Shown: positions 1 through 7,950 of the stretch, piece by piece
How positions within the stretch are numbered: position 1 is the stretch's first letter
How the letters are laid out: each line of letters opens with the position of its first letter
DNA from: Streptomyces tanashiensis
GTDB lineage: Bacteria; Actinomycetota; Actinomycetes; Streptomycetales; Streptomycetaceae
DNA: 64,000 nt
Direction: 5' to 3'
Assembly (NCBI RefSeq): GCF_014648895.1
Contig: NZ_BMRZ01000001.1
Location: 186,001 to 250,000, forward strand
Made by a program: the position numbers and the translations under genes
The notes under the pieces: generated by a model
Database searches by the model: none
Told to the model about the DNA's origin: nothing
What the model saw: the letters and a program-made list of their open reading frames with translations, nothing else

Positions 1-570
1 GCGGTTGACGACCCGGACGTCGATGCGGAAGCGGCCGGTGCGCTCGTCGAAGGACTCCCGCACCTCGGCCCGGCCCGCCACGAGGTCCGGGACGCGCATG
101 TCCACCGGGCCCTCGCGGAAGCGGTGTTCGCCGGAGGTGACGAGGAGCGAGCCGTCGGGTTGCGCGGTCGGGTGCAGGTCGCTGGCGAGGTGCTGGTGGG
201 TGCCGAGGTAGTCGAGGACGCAGTCGCGCTCGGGGCTGTGGACCATGGTGGCGTCGAAGCGCCGGGGGCCGCCGGGCAGGGCGAAGGTGCGGACGAAGGT
301 GACGGTCTCCCGCCCGTACGAGTCGAGGTAGGGGACGTTCTCGATGGTGAAGGGGACGTCGCGGCCGGTGCGGGGCAGCAGGATGTTCCGCAGGCCGCCG
401 AGGGCGAGGAAGGGCTTCACGAAGGCCCGGCCGTGCCAGATGCGGTCCATGACGCCCCGTCCGACGCACATCTCGCCGCTCGCGAGTCCGACCGAGAAGC
501 GCCGCTGGAGCTCCGGGTGGAGCCGCTCGAACTCGGCGTCCCCCATGGCGGTGCGGAAGATCGAGGTCAC
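1..570 (-). CDS. DUF4166 domain protein (3' part cut by window edge)
   Basis: The reading frame starts at a GTG whose last bases overlap the stop of the upstream SRPBCC gene (GTGA), so the two are translationally coupled. It runs off the left edge of the window after 190 codons. The N-terminus (TSIFRTAMGDAEFERLHPEL) and the later motif HRFREGP match what I know of DUF4166 proteins, a family without an established function that often sits beside SRPBCC or saccharopine-dehydrogenase-like genes. No signal peptide or membrane segment is visible in the part seen. It probably belongs to one operon with the SRPBCC gene behind the two palindromes near 1315-1379. The C-terminus and any further domain lie outside the window. 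Confidence 0.75.
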   Translation of the reverse strand, partial: MTSIFRTAMGDAEFERLHPELQRRFSVGLASGEMCVGRGVMDRIWHGRAFVKPFLALGGLRNILLPRTGRDVPFTIENVPYLDSYGRETVTFVRTFALPGGPRRFDATMVHSPERDCVLDYLGTHQHLASDLHPTAQPDGSLLVTSGEHRFREGPVDMRVPDLVAGRAEVRESFDERTGRFRIDVRVVNR

Positions 571-1289
571 GGCTGCTCCAGGGTGGCGAGGAGCCGGGGC
601 TCCGCGTGGCGGGCGGGCGGGGTGCGCAGACAGCGCCGGGCCGCGGGGGCGCGCGACGAGGGCGGTACGAGGACGGCGGCGGCGAGCCCGAGGATCGTGA
701 GCGGGACGGCGGCGGGCGAGACGAGCCCGAGCGGCAGGGCGGTGGCGAGCCAGGGCACGGCCACGAGCAGGATCCGGGCGGCGAGTTCGAGGAGCCAGCG
801 GTCGCGGGAGCGCTCGGGGGTGATGCCCCGTTCGCACCAGAGCCGCAGCCGGTCGAAGGACCAGGCGGTGGCCCAGCCCATGAGGGGCCGGAAGACGAGC
901 CGGTCGGCGAGCCGGCCGGCGCGGCCCCAGCGGGGCCGGTAGTCGTAGCCGGTGAGGAAGCGGACGCCGTCGGGGGTGGGGACGTAGCGCCAGTAGCCGC
1001 TGCCCTCGGCGAGGAGCGAGAGCGGGTGCGGCGAGGCGAAGCGGAGGGCGGAGACCCGGTCGCCGCCGGCCCGGTGGCGCTCCCCCGCGGAGACACCGGT
1101 GCCGGCGACGACCAGGAAGGGCAGTACGCGCGTCGCGTAGCGGAAGTGCTGGGGCTCGCCCTCGGCGCGCGGGAGGTACGAGATCTCCGTGAACCGCAGG
1201 TCCCACCGCTGGTGCCGGCCGGGTTCCTGCGTGCGCTCCCAGAGGGTCTCCAGGTCCGCGCGCACGCGCGTCTCGATGTAGAGACCCAT
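567..1289 (-). CDS. SRPBCC-like protein with C-terminal membrane segments
   Basis: This 240-residue protein begins MGLYIETRVRADLETLWERT, the usual opening of a START/Bet v1-like ligand-binding fold (SRPBCC superfamily: polyketide cyclases and similar lipid-binding proteins). The first 150 residues fit that fold. Residues of about 165-205 are hydrophobic (ILLVAVPWLATALPLGLV and a following segment) and look like one or two membrane helices, so the domain may be membrane anchored. The ATG is preceded by GGGGGAACGGTC, a plausible ribosome site. It is the first gene of an operon with the DUF4166 gene, behind two palindromes that look like repressor sites. No enzyme activity can be assigned. Confidence 0.7.
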   Translation of the reverse strand: MGLYIETRVRADLETLWERTQEPGRHQRWDLRFTEISYLPRAEGEPQHFRYATRVLPFLVVAGTGVSAGERHRAGGDRVSALRFASPHPLSLLAEGSGYWRYVPTPDGVRFLTGYDYRPRWGRAGRLADRLVFRPLMGWATAWSFDRLRLWCERGITPERSRDRWLLELAARILLVAVPWLATALPLGLVSPAAVPLTILGLAAAVLVPPSSRAPAARRCLRTPPARHAEPRLLATLEQP

Positions 1290-1314
1290 GACCGTTCCCC
1301 CAGCTCATCCGGCA

Positions 1315-1334
1315 TTTTGAGCGAGTGCTCAAAA
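1315..1334. promoter_or_regulatory. Perfect 8+8 palindrome, likely repressor operator (site 1)
   Basis: TTTTGAGCGAGTGCTCAAAA has two perfect 8-bp half-sites (TTTTGAGC / GCTCAAAA) around 4 bp. It lies 26 bp upstream of the SRPBCC start. The form is typical of TetR-family operators; no regulator gene for it is in view, so the regulator may be in the same operon beyond the left edge. Confidence 0.65.
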
Positions 1335-1359
1335 CTGCCTCGGGAGGGAAGGTAGCCGA

Positions 1360-1379
1360 TTTTGAGCAGTCGCTCAACC
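1360..1379. promoter_or_regulatory. Second copy of the palindromic operator
   Basis: TTTTGAGCAGTCGCTCAACC repeats the 1315 site with the same half-sites and the same 4-bp centre length. The left half is intact and the right half keeps GCTCAA. The centres are 45 bp apart, so two repressor dimers could bind roughly four helical turns from each other. Confidence 0.55.
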
Positions 1380-1390
1380 GGTGGACACGA

Positions 1391-1428
1391 AGAAGCCCCC
1401 GGTCCTGGGTCCAGGACCGGGGGCTTCT
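1391..1428. terminator. Hairpin terminator for the thiamine-binding gene
   Basis: An 18-bp perfect stem runs from AGAAGCCCCC to GGGGGCTTCT with a 2-base centre. It follows the stop of the minus-strand gene at 1447 and also stands before the SRPBCC operon operators. There is no U-tract, as is common in Streptomyces. Confidence 0.8.
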
Positions 1429-1446
1429 CGCGTACGGGCGGGGGCG

Positions 1447-1740
1447 TCAGGCCCCGAGGTGGCGCTCCACCGTCTCGACCTTCGAGGTCAGACCGTCCGT
1501 GACGCCGGGCCGGATGTCGGCCTTGAGGACCACGGAGACGCGCGGCGCGCGGGCCTCGACGGCGGCGACGGCGCGCTTCACGACGTCCATCACCTCGTCC
1601 CACTCGCCCTCGATCGAGGTGAACATCGCGTCGGTGCGGTTCGGCAGGCCGGACTCCCGGACGACCCGGACGGCGTCGGCGACGTACTCGCCGACCTCCT
1701 CCCCCACCCCGAGGGGGGTCACCGAGAACGCGACGATCAC
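1447..1740 (-). CDS. MTH1187/YqgV-type thiamine-binding protein
   Basis: This 97-residue protein ([20 protein letters not shown] at the start) matches the MTH1187/YkoF-like family (DUF77), small ferredoxin-fold proteins that bind thiamine or its precursors and form tetramers. The length is typical of the family (about 95-105). Residues such as the SVTP motif and SVVLKADIR are conserved features I recall. It starts with GTG, overlapping the TGA of the DUF3817 gene by GTGA, so the pair is co-translated. A strong hairpin follows directly. No THI-box is evident upstream of the pair, so thiamine control is not shown. The protein is cytosolic. Confidence 0.8.
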   Translation of the reverse strand: MIVAFSVTPLGVGEEVGEYVADAVRVVRESGLPNRTDAMFTSIEGEWDEVMDVVKRAVAAVEARAPRVSVVLKADIRPGVTDGLTSKVETVERHLGA

Positions 1741-2081
1741 GCCTTCACCGCGCTCTCCGCGCGGGCGCGGGAGGCGATGACCGCGTCCTCGGCCTCACGC
1801 TTCAGCTTCCGCTCGGCGTAGAAGCCGCCCAGGGGCAGGACCGAGAGGACGAAGTAGAGGGCGGCGGTCCCGAAGCTCCACTTGGTGCGGTTCCAGGCGT
1901 CCAGCCAGAAGAGGACGTACAGGATGAACAGCACGCCGTGGATCGCGCCCATCACCGGCACCGCGTTGAAGTCCGTCGTCCGCTTGAGCACCGAGCAGAC
2001 CAGCAGGAGCAGGAACGAGACGGCCTCCGGCGCGGAGACGAGCCGGAGCCGGTGGAGGGAGGAAGCGGTCTTGATGTCCAC
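1737..2081 (-). CDS. DUF3817 small membrane protein
   Basis: The longest frame opens upstream, but the conserved family start is GTG at 2081 ([20 protein letters not shown]), giving 114 residues, the usual size for DUF3817. An AAGG-type ribosome site lies about 11 bases upstream. Three hydrophobic stretches are visible: [27 protein letters not shown] and [17 protein letters not shown], so it should be a three-helix integral membrane protein with a charged C-tail. Family members are annotated only by domain number and their role is unknown. It is co-translated with the thiamine-binding gene and divergent from the AIM24 cluster. Confidence 0.8.
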   Translation of the reverse strand: MDIKTASSLHRLRLVSAPEAVSFLLLLVCSVLKRTTDFNAVPVMGAIHGVLFILYVLFWLDAWNRTKWSFGTAALYFVLSVLPLGGFYAERKLKREAEDAVIASRARAESAVKA

Positions 2082-2104
2082 GGAGGGGGTCACCTTCGTT
2101 CGAT

Positions 2105-2141
2105 CTTGTGAACGGATGCACAAGGGCGCGTCCATTGTGCA
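2105..2141. promoter_or_regulatory. Overlapping inverted repeats in the DUF3817/AIM24 divergent region
   Basis: Two palindromes share a half-site: CTTGTG-N8-CACAAG (2105-2124) and TGCACAA-N11-TTGTGCA (2117-2141). Three alternating TTGTG/CACAA half-sites sit in the 107-bp gap between the divergent starts. This is a likely operator, regulator unknown. Confidence 0.5.
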
Positions 2142-2176
2142 CGGCGACTTTGCTGTCTCTTTAGCCGGGGGCCCAG

Positions 2177-2189
2177 TACCTTCCTCGGG
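2177..2189 (+). promoter_or_regulatory. -10 element and likely leaderless start of the AIM24 operon
   Basis: TACCTT at 2177-2182 fits the actinobacterial TANNNT -10 and lies 6 bases before the GTG start, with no ribosome site in between. No convincing -35 is seen. Confidence 0.4.
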
Positions 2190-2827
2190 TGGCAACGTTC
2201 CGACTCCAAGGCAGCAAGGTGCTCGCCGTCTCGATGACCGGCGACGCCGTCAAGGCGAAGAACGGCTCGATGGTCGCCTATGACGGCCAGATGGCGTTCA
2301 AGAAGATGAGCGGGGGCGGTGAGGGCCTGCGCGGCATGGTGACCCGCCGGCTCACGGGTGAGCAGATGGAGGTGATGGAGGTGCGCGGCCAGGGGACCTG
2401 CTGGTTCGCCGACCGGGCCTCCGAGATCAATCTCGTCTCCCTGCACGGCGACAAGCTCTGGGTGGAGGCGAGCAACCTCCTCTGCACCGACGCGGGGCTG
2501 CGCACCGGCACGACCTTCACGGGCCTGCGCGGCGGCGCCACCGGCAACGGCCTCTTCACCACGACCGTCGAGGGCACCGGCCAGGCGGCGATCATGTCGG
2601 ACGGCCCGGCGGTGGTGCTGCGGGTGACCCCGCAGTACCCGCTCCAGGTCGACCCCGGCGCGTACATCGCCCACCAGGGCAACCTCCAGCAGCACTTCCA
2701 GTCGGGTGTGACCTTCCGCACCCTGATGGGCGAGGGCGGCGGCGAGGCGTTCCAGATCCGCTTCGAGGGCGACGGGCTCGTGTACGTCCAGCCGAGCGAG
2801 CGGAACACGATCGGGGGCGACGTCTGA
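2189..2827 (+). CDS. AIM24 family protein, first of three
   Basis: The 212-residue product belongs to the AIM24 family (TIGR00266-type, beta-rich, related in fold to tryptophan RNA-binding attenuator-like proteins). The family is named for a yeast mitochondrial protein, while its bacterial members have no agreed biochemical role. Visible features are alternating beta motifs, the VKAKNGSMVAYDGQM segment near residue 25 and the family-type GNGLFTTTVEGTGQA near residue 115. No signal peptide or transmembrane helix is present. It begins with GTG just after a -10 element, and its TGA overlaps the ATG of the next AIM24 gene (TGATG). The three genes form one co-translated operon. Confidence 0.85.
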   Translation: MATFRLQGSKVLAVSMTGDAVKAKNGSMVAYDGQMAFKKMSGGGEGLRGMVTRRLTGEQMEVMEVRGQGTCWFADRASEINLVSLHGDKLWVEASNLLCTDAGLRTGTTFTGLRGGATGNGLFTTTVEGTGQAAIMSDGPAVVLRVTPQYPLQVDPGAYIAHQGNLQQHFQSGVTFRTLMGEGGGEAFQIRFEGDGLVYVQPSERNTIGGDV

Positions 2828-3477
2828 TGCCGTTCCGCGAGATCAACTCGAAGATGGTCGAGGCGACCGTCATCCCGGGGCAGCGGATGTTCAGCCAGCG
2901 CGGCGCGATGCTCGCGTACCGCGGCGACGTCACTTTCACGCCGAACATGGCCGGCGGCCAGGGCGGCCTGATGTCGATGATCGGCCGACGGGTGGCCGGC
3001 GAGGCGACCCCGCTGATGACCGTCGAGGGCAACGGCACGGTGATGTTCGGGCACGGCGGCCACCACATCCAGGTGATCGCGCTGACGGGCGACACCCTGT
3101 ACGTCGAGGCCGACCGGCTGCTCGCCTTCGACGGGACCCTGGAGCAGGGCACGATGTTCATGGGCTCGCAGGGCGGGGTCATGGGCATGGTCCGCGGCCA
3201 GGTGACCGGCCAGGGCCTCTTCACCACGACCCTGAAGGGCCACGGCTCGGTGGCCGTGATGGCGCACGGCGGTGTCATCGAGCTGCCCATCACCCCGGGC
3301 CGCCCGGTCCACGTGGACCCGCAGGCGTACGTGGCGCACCACGGCGACGTGCGGAACAAGCTCTCCACGGCGCTCGGCTGGCGCGACATGGTGGGGCGCG
3401 GCTCGGGCGAGGCGTTCCAGCTGGAGCTGAGCGGCAGCGGCGCGGTGTACGTCCAGGCCTCGGAGGAGAAGCTGTGA
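2827..3477 (+). CDS. AIM24 family protein, second of three
   Basis: This 216-residue paralogue aligns along its whole length with the gene before it: RGAMLAYRGDVTF, GQGLFTTTLKGHGSVAVMAH and HVDPQAYVAHHGDV mirror the corresponding motifs there. It is methionine- and glycine-rich around residues 35-60 and 110-125. The ATG overlaps the preceding stop by one base and its own stop overlaps the next GTG (GTGA), so its level is tied to both neighbours. It has no secretion signal. A hetero-oligomer of the three AIM24 proteins is an attractive inference from the coupling, but nothing in the sequence proves it. Confidence 0.85.
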   Translation: MPFREINSKMVEATVIPGQRMFSQRGAMLAYRGDVTFTPNMAGGQGGLMSMIGRRVAGEATPLMTVEGNGTVMFGHGGHHIQVIALTGDTLYVEADRLLAFDGTLEQGTMFMGSQGGVMGMVRGQVTGQGLFTTTLKGHGSVAVMAHGGVIELPITPGRPVHVDPQAYVAHHGDVRNKLSTALGWRDMVGRGSGEAFQLELSGSGAVYVQASEEKL

Positions 3478-4259
3478 GCACCCCTGTCATCCACGACCCG
3501 CACTCCCTGCCGTCGGACGACAACGTCAATCCGTACACCTTCTGCGTGGAGCTCAAGGGCTCCCAGTGGTTCCTGCAGAAGGGGAAGATGATCGCCTACT
3601 ACGGGCGGATCGAGTTCAACGGCATCGGGCACGGACGCCTGGACCGGCTGGTGCGGACGTCCTTCCACTCGCCGCTGCACGCGAGCGACTGGGTGGTGGC
3701 CGAGGGCAGCGGGAAGATGCTGCTCGCGGACCGGGCCTTCGACGTGAACTCGTACGACCTGGACGAGGGCAATCTGACGATCCGCTCCGGGAACCTGCTG
3801 GCCTACCAGCCGACGCTGTCGCTGAAGCAGTCGATCGTGCCGGGCTTCGTGACGCTGATCGGCACGGGCAAGTTCGTGGCCGCGTCGAACGGTCCGGTGG
3901 TCTTCATGGAGCCGCCGATGCGGGTGGACCCGCAGGCGCTCGTCGGCTGGGCGGACTGCCCCTCGCCCTGCCACCATTACGACCACGGCTACATGACGGG
4001 CGTGATGGGCGGTGTCCGCGCGCTGACGGGCATCGGCGGGACCTCGGGCGAGGAGCACCAGTTCGAGTTCGTCGGGGCGGGTACGGTACTGCTGCAGTCG
4101 ACCGAGCTGCTGATGGCGGAGCGGGCGGTCGGCGCGCCGCCGGCGCAGGCGGGCGTTCCCGGCGGGCACGGGGCGCCTGGTTCCGGCCAGGGGCCGCTGG
4201 GGTCGGTACCGCGCCTTCCCGGCCAGCTCGGTGACCTCCAGCGTCGCTTCGGCCTGTAG
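3474..4259 (+). CDS. AIM24 family protein, third of three, with extra tail
   Basis: At 261 residues this is the longest of the AIM24 triplet. The core (MIAYYGRIEF, ALVGWADCP, GEEHQFEFVGAGTVLLQST) matches the family. Two additions stand out. The first is a Cys/His cluster, CPSPCHHYDH, at about residues 162-171, which could bind metal and is absent from the two paralogues. The second is a C-terminal tail of about 40 residues rich in Gly, Pro and Ala (GGHGAPGSGQGPLGS) that is probably disordered. It starts with GTG overlapping the previous stop. Its function is unknown. Confidence 0.83.
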   Translation: MSTPVIHDPHSLPSDDNVNPYTFCVELKGSQWFLQKGKMIAYYGRIEFNGIGHGRLDRLVRTSFHSPLHASDWVVAEGSGKMLLADRAFDVNSYDLDEGNLTIRSGNLLAYQPTLSLKQSIVPGFVTLIGTGKFVAASNGPVVFMEPPMRVDPQALVGWADCPSPCHHYDHGYMTGVMGGVRALTGIGGTSGEEHQFEFVGAGTVLLQSTELLMAERAVGAPPAQAGVPGGHGAPGSGQGPLGSVPRLPGQLGDLQRRFGL

Positions 4260-4392
4260 CCGGTAGTCTGCGGAGTGTGACGTCCTCGAACGTCTGCGCC
4301 GGTCCGCGAGCCCGGCATGATCGGCAGGGTGCCCCCTGAGCCCGGAACACCGGACGCGGTGCCCGGCGTCACACTCCCCGACTTCGTCAAGT

Positions 4393-4422
4393 ATTCAACT
4401 TCTTAGGTAGAATCCATATATG
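4393..4422 (+). promoter_or_regulatory. marR promoter with overlapping operator palindrome; leaderless start
   Basis: TAGAAT (4408-4413) is a good -10 and ends 6 bases before the ATG, so the transcript probably starts at the A of ATG. The imperfect palindrome ATTCAAC-N7-GTAGAAT (4393-4413) covers the -10, which suits autorepression by the MarR protein. Confidence 0.5.
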
Positions 4423-4896
4423 GAGACCGAGACGGCCACCCCCTGGCTCACCGACGGCGAGCAGTGCGCCTGGCGCACGTTCCTGGACGTCCAGAGAATG
4501 CTGACGTACCAGCTGGAGCGGGACCTCCAGCCCTTCGGCCTGACGATGAACGACTACGAGATCCTGGTGAACCTCTCGGAGTCCGCGGAACGGCGACTGC
4601 GCATGAGCGACCTCGCCGCCGCCACCCTCCAGTCGAAGAGCCGGCTCTCCCACCAGATCACCCGCATGGAGAACGCGGGGCTCGTACGCCGCGAGAACTG
4701 CGAGTCCGACCGGCGCGGGCTCTACGCCGTGCTCACCGACGACGGCATGGAGACCATGCGCAAGGTCGCCCCGCACCACGTCGAGTCCGTGCGCAAGCAC
4801 TTCATCGACCAGCTCAGCGGCGAGGCCCTCGGCGACCTCCACCAGTCCCTGAAGCCGGTCGCCGAGCAGCTCCGCGGCCGCCGCGGCAAGCCGTGA
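4420..4896 (+). CDS. MarR family transcriptional regulator
   Basis: This 158-residue protein has the MarR winged-helix layout: an N-terminal dimer helix, a helix-turn-helix around residues 60-90 (MSDLAAATLQSKSRLSHQIT) and the wing DRRGLYAVLTDDG at about 105-117. Length is typical of the family. The ligand and target are unknown. The promoter palindrome under its own -10 suggests autoregulation, and the meaB gene faces it across a strong shared terminator, so meaB is not an obvious target. The mRNA is probably leaderless because no ribosome site precedes the ATG. Confidence 0.85.
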   Translation: METETATPWLTDGEQCAWRTFLDVQRMLTYQLERDLQPFGLTMNDYEILVNLSESAERRLRMSDLAAATLQSKSRLSHQITRMENAGLVRRENCESDRRGLYAVLTDDGMETMRKVAPHHVESVRKHFIDQLSGEALGDLHQSLKPVAEQLRGRRGKP

Positions 4897-4907
4897 CCTG
4901 ACAGAGA

Positions 4908-4948
4908 ACGGGAAGGGCCCCTCCGGTGACCGGAGGGGCCCTTCCCGT
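4908..4948. terminator. Bidirectional terminator between marR and meaB
   Basis: A 19-bp perfect stem (ACGGGAAGGGCCCC... / ...GGGGCCCTTCCCGT) with a TGA loop separates the convergent marR and meaB genes. Confidence 0.85.
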
Positions 4949-4960
4949 ACGTGCCGGGGA

Positions 4961-5917
4961 TCAGTTTCCGGTCAGGCTCGCGACCAGTTCGTCGGAGGCC
5001 GCGTACGGGTCCAGGGCGCCCGCCACGATCCGCTCCGCGAGCGCGTCCAGGCGCCGGTCGCCGTGCAGGTCGCCGATGCGCTCGCGCAGGGCCGTGACCG
5101 CGATGGTCTCCACCTCGCGCGCGGCACGGGCCCGTCGGCGCTCCGCCAGGACCCCGTGCTCCTCCATCCACGCCCGGTGCTTCTCCAGGGCCTCCACGAC
5201 CTCGTCGATGCCCTCGCCGCGCGCCGCGACCGTCTTGACGATCGGCGGCCGCCAGTCGCCCGCGCCCCGCGCCTCGCCGAGGCCCAGCATGTGGTTGAGC
5301 TCCCGGGCGGTGGCGTCCGCGCCGTCCCGGTCGGCCTTGTTCACCACGTACAGGTCGCCGATCTCCAGGATGCCCGCCTTCGCGGCCTGGATCCCGTCGC
5401 CCATACCCGGCGCGAGGAGCACGACCGAGGTGTCGGCCTGGGAGGCGATCTCGACCTCCGACTGCCCGACGCCGACGGTCTCCACGAGGATCACCTCGCA
5501 GCCGGCCGCGTCGAGGACGCGGATGGCCTGCGGGGCGGACCAGGCGAGGCCGCCCAGGTGGCCGCGGGTGGCCATGGAGCGGATGTAGACGCCCGGGTCG
5601 GAGGCGTGCTCCGACATCCGGACCCGGTCACCGAGCAGCGCTCCCCCGCTGAACGGGGAGGACGGGTCGACGGCCAGGACGCCGACCCGCTTGCCCGCCC
5701 TGCGGTACGCGGAGACCAGCGCGGACGTCGACGTGGACTTGCCCACGCCCGGCGAGCCGGTCAGGCCCACCACGTACGCGCCGCCGGTGAGCGGCGCGAG
5801 CGCCGCCATCACCTCGCGCAGCTGCGGGGACGCCCCCTCCACGAGCGAGATGAGCCGGGCCACGGCCCGCGGCCTGCCCTCCCGTGCCTGGGCGACGAGT
5901 TCGGGGACGTCCACCAT
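4961..5917 (-). CDS. meaB: MeaB, methylmalonyl-CoA mutase-associated GTPase
   Basis: The true start is the ATG at 5917 (MVDVPELVAQAREGRPRAVA), preceded by AAGGAG at good spacing; the frame is open further upstream only by antisense bias. The 318-residue product is a G3E/SIMIBI GTPase with the Walker A GLTGSPGVGKST near residue 50, the switch region VETVGVGQSE and the nucleotide motif NKAD. MeaB protects adenosylcobalamin-dependent methylmalonyl-CoA mutase and gates cofactor loading. Genes for thiolase and methylmalonyl-CoA epimerase lie next to it, which fits propionate and methylmalonyl-CoA metabolism. The mutase itself is not in this window. It is probably co-transcribed with the thiolase, 29 bp upstream. 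Confidence 0.92.
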   Translation of the reverse strand: MVDVPELVAQAREGRPRAVARLISLVEGASPQLREVMAALAPLTGGAYVVGLTGSPGVGKSTSTSALVSAYRRAGKRVGVLAVDPSSPFSGGALLGDRVRMSEHASDPGVYIRSMATRGHLGGLAWSAPQAIRVLDAAGCEVILVETVGVGQSEVEIASQADTSVVLLAPGMGDGIQAAKAGILEIGDLYVVNKADRDGADATARELNHMLGLGEARGAGDWRPPIVKTVAARGEGIDEVVEALEKHRAWMEEHGVLAERRRARAAREVETIAVTALRERIGDLHGDRRLDALAERIVAGALDPYAASDELVASLTGN

Positions 5918-5946
5918 CTGCGCTGCTCCTTGCCTGGGCCGGGTGC

Positions 5947-7155
5947 TTACTTGCCGTTGCCGGGGACGCGCACGATCAGCGCGTCGCCCTGGCCGCCGCC
6001 ACCGCACAGGGCCGCCGCGCCGACGCCGCCGCCGCGCCGCTTGAGCTCCAGGGCGAGGTGGAGCACGACACGGGCGCCGGACATGCCGATCGGGTGGCCG
6101 AGGGCGATCGCGCCGCCGTTGACGTTCACCTTCTCGGGGGTCACGCCGAGGTCCTTCATTGACTGGACGGCGACCGCGGCGAAGGCCTCGTTGATCTCGA
6201 TCAGGTCGAGGTCCTCGACGCCCAGGCCGTCCTTCTTGAGGGCGTGCAGGATCGCGTTGGACGGCTGCGACTGGAGCGAGTTGTCCGGGCCCGCGACATT
6301 GCCGTGGGCGCCGATCTCGGCGATCCACTCCAGGCCGAGCTCCTCCGCCTTGGCCTTGCTCATCACGACCACGGCGGCGGCGCCGTCGGAGATCTGCGAG
6401 GAGGTGCCGGCGGTGATGGTGCCGTCCTTGGCGAAGGCCGGGCGGAGCTTGCCGAGGGACTCGGCGGTGGTCTCCGCGCGGATGCCCTCGTCCTTGGAGA
6501 AGATCACCGGGTCGCCCTTGCGCTGCGGGATCTCGACCGGGGTGATCTCGGCCTCGAAGATGCCGTTCTTCTGGGCGGCGGCGGCGCGCTGGTGCGAGAG
6601 GGCGGCGATCTCGTCCTGCTCGGGACGCTGGATGCCGAGGCGGGTGTTGTGCTTCTCCGTGGACTCGCCCATGGCGATGCCCTCGAAGGAGTCGGTGAGG
6701 CCGTCGTAGGCCATGGCGTCGAGCATCTCGATGGCGCCGTACTTGAAGCCCTCGCGGGACTTCGGCAGCAGGTGCGGGGCGTTCGTCATGGACTCCTGGC
6801 CGCCGGCGACGACCACGTCGAACTCGCCGGCGCGGATCAGCTGGTCGGCGAGCGCGATGGCGTCGAGACCCGAGAGACACACCTTGTTGATGGTGAGCGC
6901 GGGGACGTTCATCGGGATGCCGGCCTTGACGGCCGCCTGACGGGCGGGGATCTGCCCGGCGCCCGCCTGGAGCACCTGGCCCATGATCACGTACTGCACC
7001 TGGTCGCCGCCGATGCCGGCCCGGTCGAGGGCCGCCTTGATGGCGAAGCCGCCGAGGTCGGCGCCCGAGAAGGACTTGAGCGAGCCGAGCAGGCGACCCA
7101 TGGGCGTGCGGGCGCCCGCGACGATCACTGAGGTGGTACCGGTCGTTCCAGACAT
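5947..7155 (-). CDS. Acetyl-CoA C-acetyltransferase (thiolase)
   Basis: This 402-residue type II thiolase starts at the ATG at 7155 ([20 protein letters not shown]) with AAGGGG upstream. The acyl-enzyme cysteine lies in [12 protein letters not shown] near residue 90, and the second-half catalytic motifs [11 protein letters not shown] and [10 protein letters not shown] are intact. It condenses or cleaves acetoacetyl-CoA and acetyl-CoA, in the cytosol. Beside meaB and divergent from mce, it belongs with short-chain acyl-CoA handling that also supplies polyketide precursors in Streptomyces. A candidate promoter lies 46-75 bp upstream. The exact in vivo chain length cannot be read from sequence. 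Confidence 0.92.
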   Translation of the reverse strand: MSGTTGTTSVIVAGARTPMGRLLGSLKSFSGADLGGFAIKAALDRAGIGGDQVQYVIMGQVLQAGAGQIPARQAAVKAGIPMNVPALTINKVCLSGLDAIALADQLIRAGEFDVVVAGGQESMTNAPHLLPKSREGFKYGAIEMLDAMAYDGLTDSFEGIAMGESTEKHNTRLGIQRPEQDEIAALSHQRAAAAQKNGIFEAEITPVEIPQRKGDPVIFSKDEGIRAETTAESLGKLRPAFAKDGTITAGTSSQISDGAAAVVVMSKAKAEELGLEWIAEIGAHGNVAGPDNSLQSQPSNAILHALKKDGLGVEDLDLIEINEAFAAVAVQSMKDLGVTPEKVNVNGGAIALGHPIGMSGARVVLHLALELKRRGGGVGAAALCGGGGQGDALIVRVPGNGK

Positions 7156-7200
7156 GAGGCACGGCCCCTTGGGATGAGGAGTGAACGAGGGTTTACCGCC

Positions 7201-7230
7201 AATGTACTGAGCGGCGCCGCGCGCGGTCAC
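7201..7230 (-). promoter_or_regulatory. Candidate promoter of the thiolase-meaB operon
   Basis: On the minus strand GTGACC (7230-7225) and TACATT (7206-7201) are separated by 18 bases. This would give a transcript start near 7194 and a leader of about 40 bases. Confidence 0.4.
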
Positions 7231-7292
7231 CGGCCCGATGGTGTGATCGCGCGCACGTTGCGTAACCACCCTTCCAGCGGTGCACTGGAGGC

Positions 7293-7745
7293 ATGCTGAC
7301 GCGTATCGACCACATCGGGATCGCCTGCTTCGACCTGGACAAGACCGTCGAGTTCTACCGTGCCACGTACGGTTTCGAGGTCTTCCACTCCGAGGTCAAC
7401 GAGGAGCAGGGCGTCCGCGAGGCCATGCTCAAGATCAACTCGACCGACGACGGCGGGGCCTCGTACCTCCAGCTCCTCGAGCCCACCCGGGAGGACTCGG
7501 CGGTGGGCAAGTGGCTCGCCAAGAACGGCGAGGGCGTGCACCACATCGCCTTCGGCACCGCGGACGTCGACGGCGACGCCGAGGCCATCCGCGGCAAGGG
7601 CGTCCGGGTCCTCTACGACGAGCCGCGGATCGGCTCCATGGGCTCCCGGATCACCTTCCTCCACCCCAAGGACTGCCACGGCGTCCTCACGGAACTGGTC
7701 ACCTCGGCCAAGCCGTCCGCTGACCACTCCTCAGCGGAGCACTGA
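7293..7745 (+). CDS. mce: Methylmalonyl-CoA epimerase
   Basis: This 150-residue glyoxalase-fold protein (vicinal oxygen chelate family) begins [20 protein letters not shown]. Metal-ligand motifs are visible: the first His in IDHIGIA, the Gln/Glu region [15 protein letters not shown] in the middle and LTELV near the end. It interconverts (2R)- and (2S)-methylmalonyl-CoA, linking propionyl-CoA carboxylation to the B12-dependent mutase served by MeaB next door. GGAGG sits only one base before the ATG, closer than usual. The gene is divergent from the thiolase and upstream of scy. Confidence 0.92.
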   Translation: MLTRIDHIGIACFDLDKTVEFYRATYGFEVFHSEVNEEQGVREAMLKINSTDDGGASYLQLLEPTREDSAVGKWLAKNGEGVHHIAFGTADVDGDAEAIRGKGVRVLYDEPRIGSMGSRITFLHPKDCHGVLTELVTSAKPSADHSSAEH

Positions 7746-7771
7746 CCTCCGGATTCCTGGCCCGGTAGAGT
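7742..7771 (+). promoter_or_regulatory. Candidate scy promoter
   Basis: CTGACC (7742-7747) and TAGAGT (7766-7771) are 18 bases apart, overlapping the end of mce. The resulting leader before scy would be about 180 bases. Confidence 0.4.
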
Positions 7772-7926
7772 GGGCGGCTCCGGGCCGGGGCCGGTCGGGG
7801 CCGCTCCGTGCGGCACCGAAGTCGGGATGTCGGGGTCGTCCGATCTGCCACCATTCCCCGGGGGCCGTCCTCGGCCTTGAGGGCGTGCTCGTTGGAGTTG
7901 CGACCAGGGTTGGGGTCTCCCCTGCT

Positions 7927-7950
7927 CGAAGAGCTCGGGGAAGGATGGGA
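7927..7950 (+). repeat. Inverted repeat just upstream of scy
   Basis: CCCCTGCTCGAAGAGCTCGGGG (near 7919-7940), followed by AAGGATGGGA, forms an imperfect hairpin ending at the scy ribosome site. Very similar hairpins recur upstream of many Streptomyces genes as far as I remember; this cannot be checked here. Confidence 0.45.

Noticed and set aside
4961..7162. A single 733-codon frame joining meaB to the antisense of thiolase
   Set aside because: The upstream part is a frame shadow of the thiolase gene. MeaB similarity begins exactly at ATG 5917 with a ribosome site.
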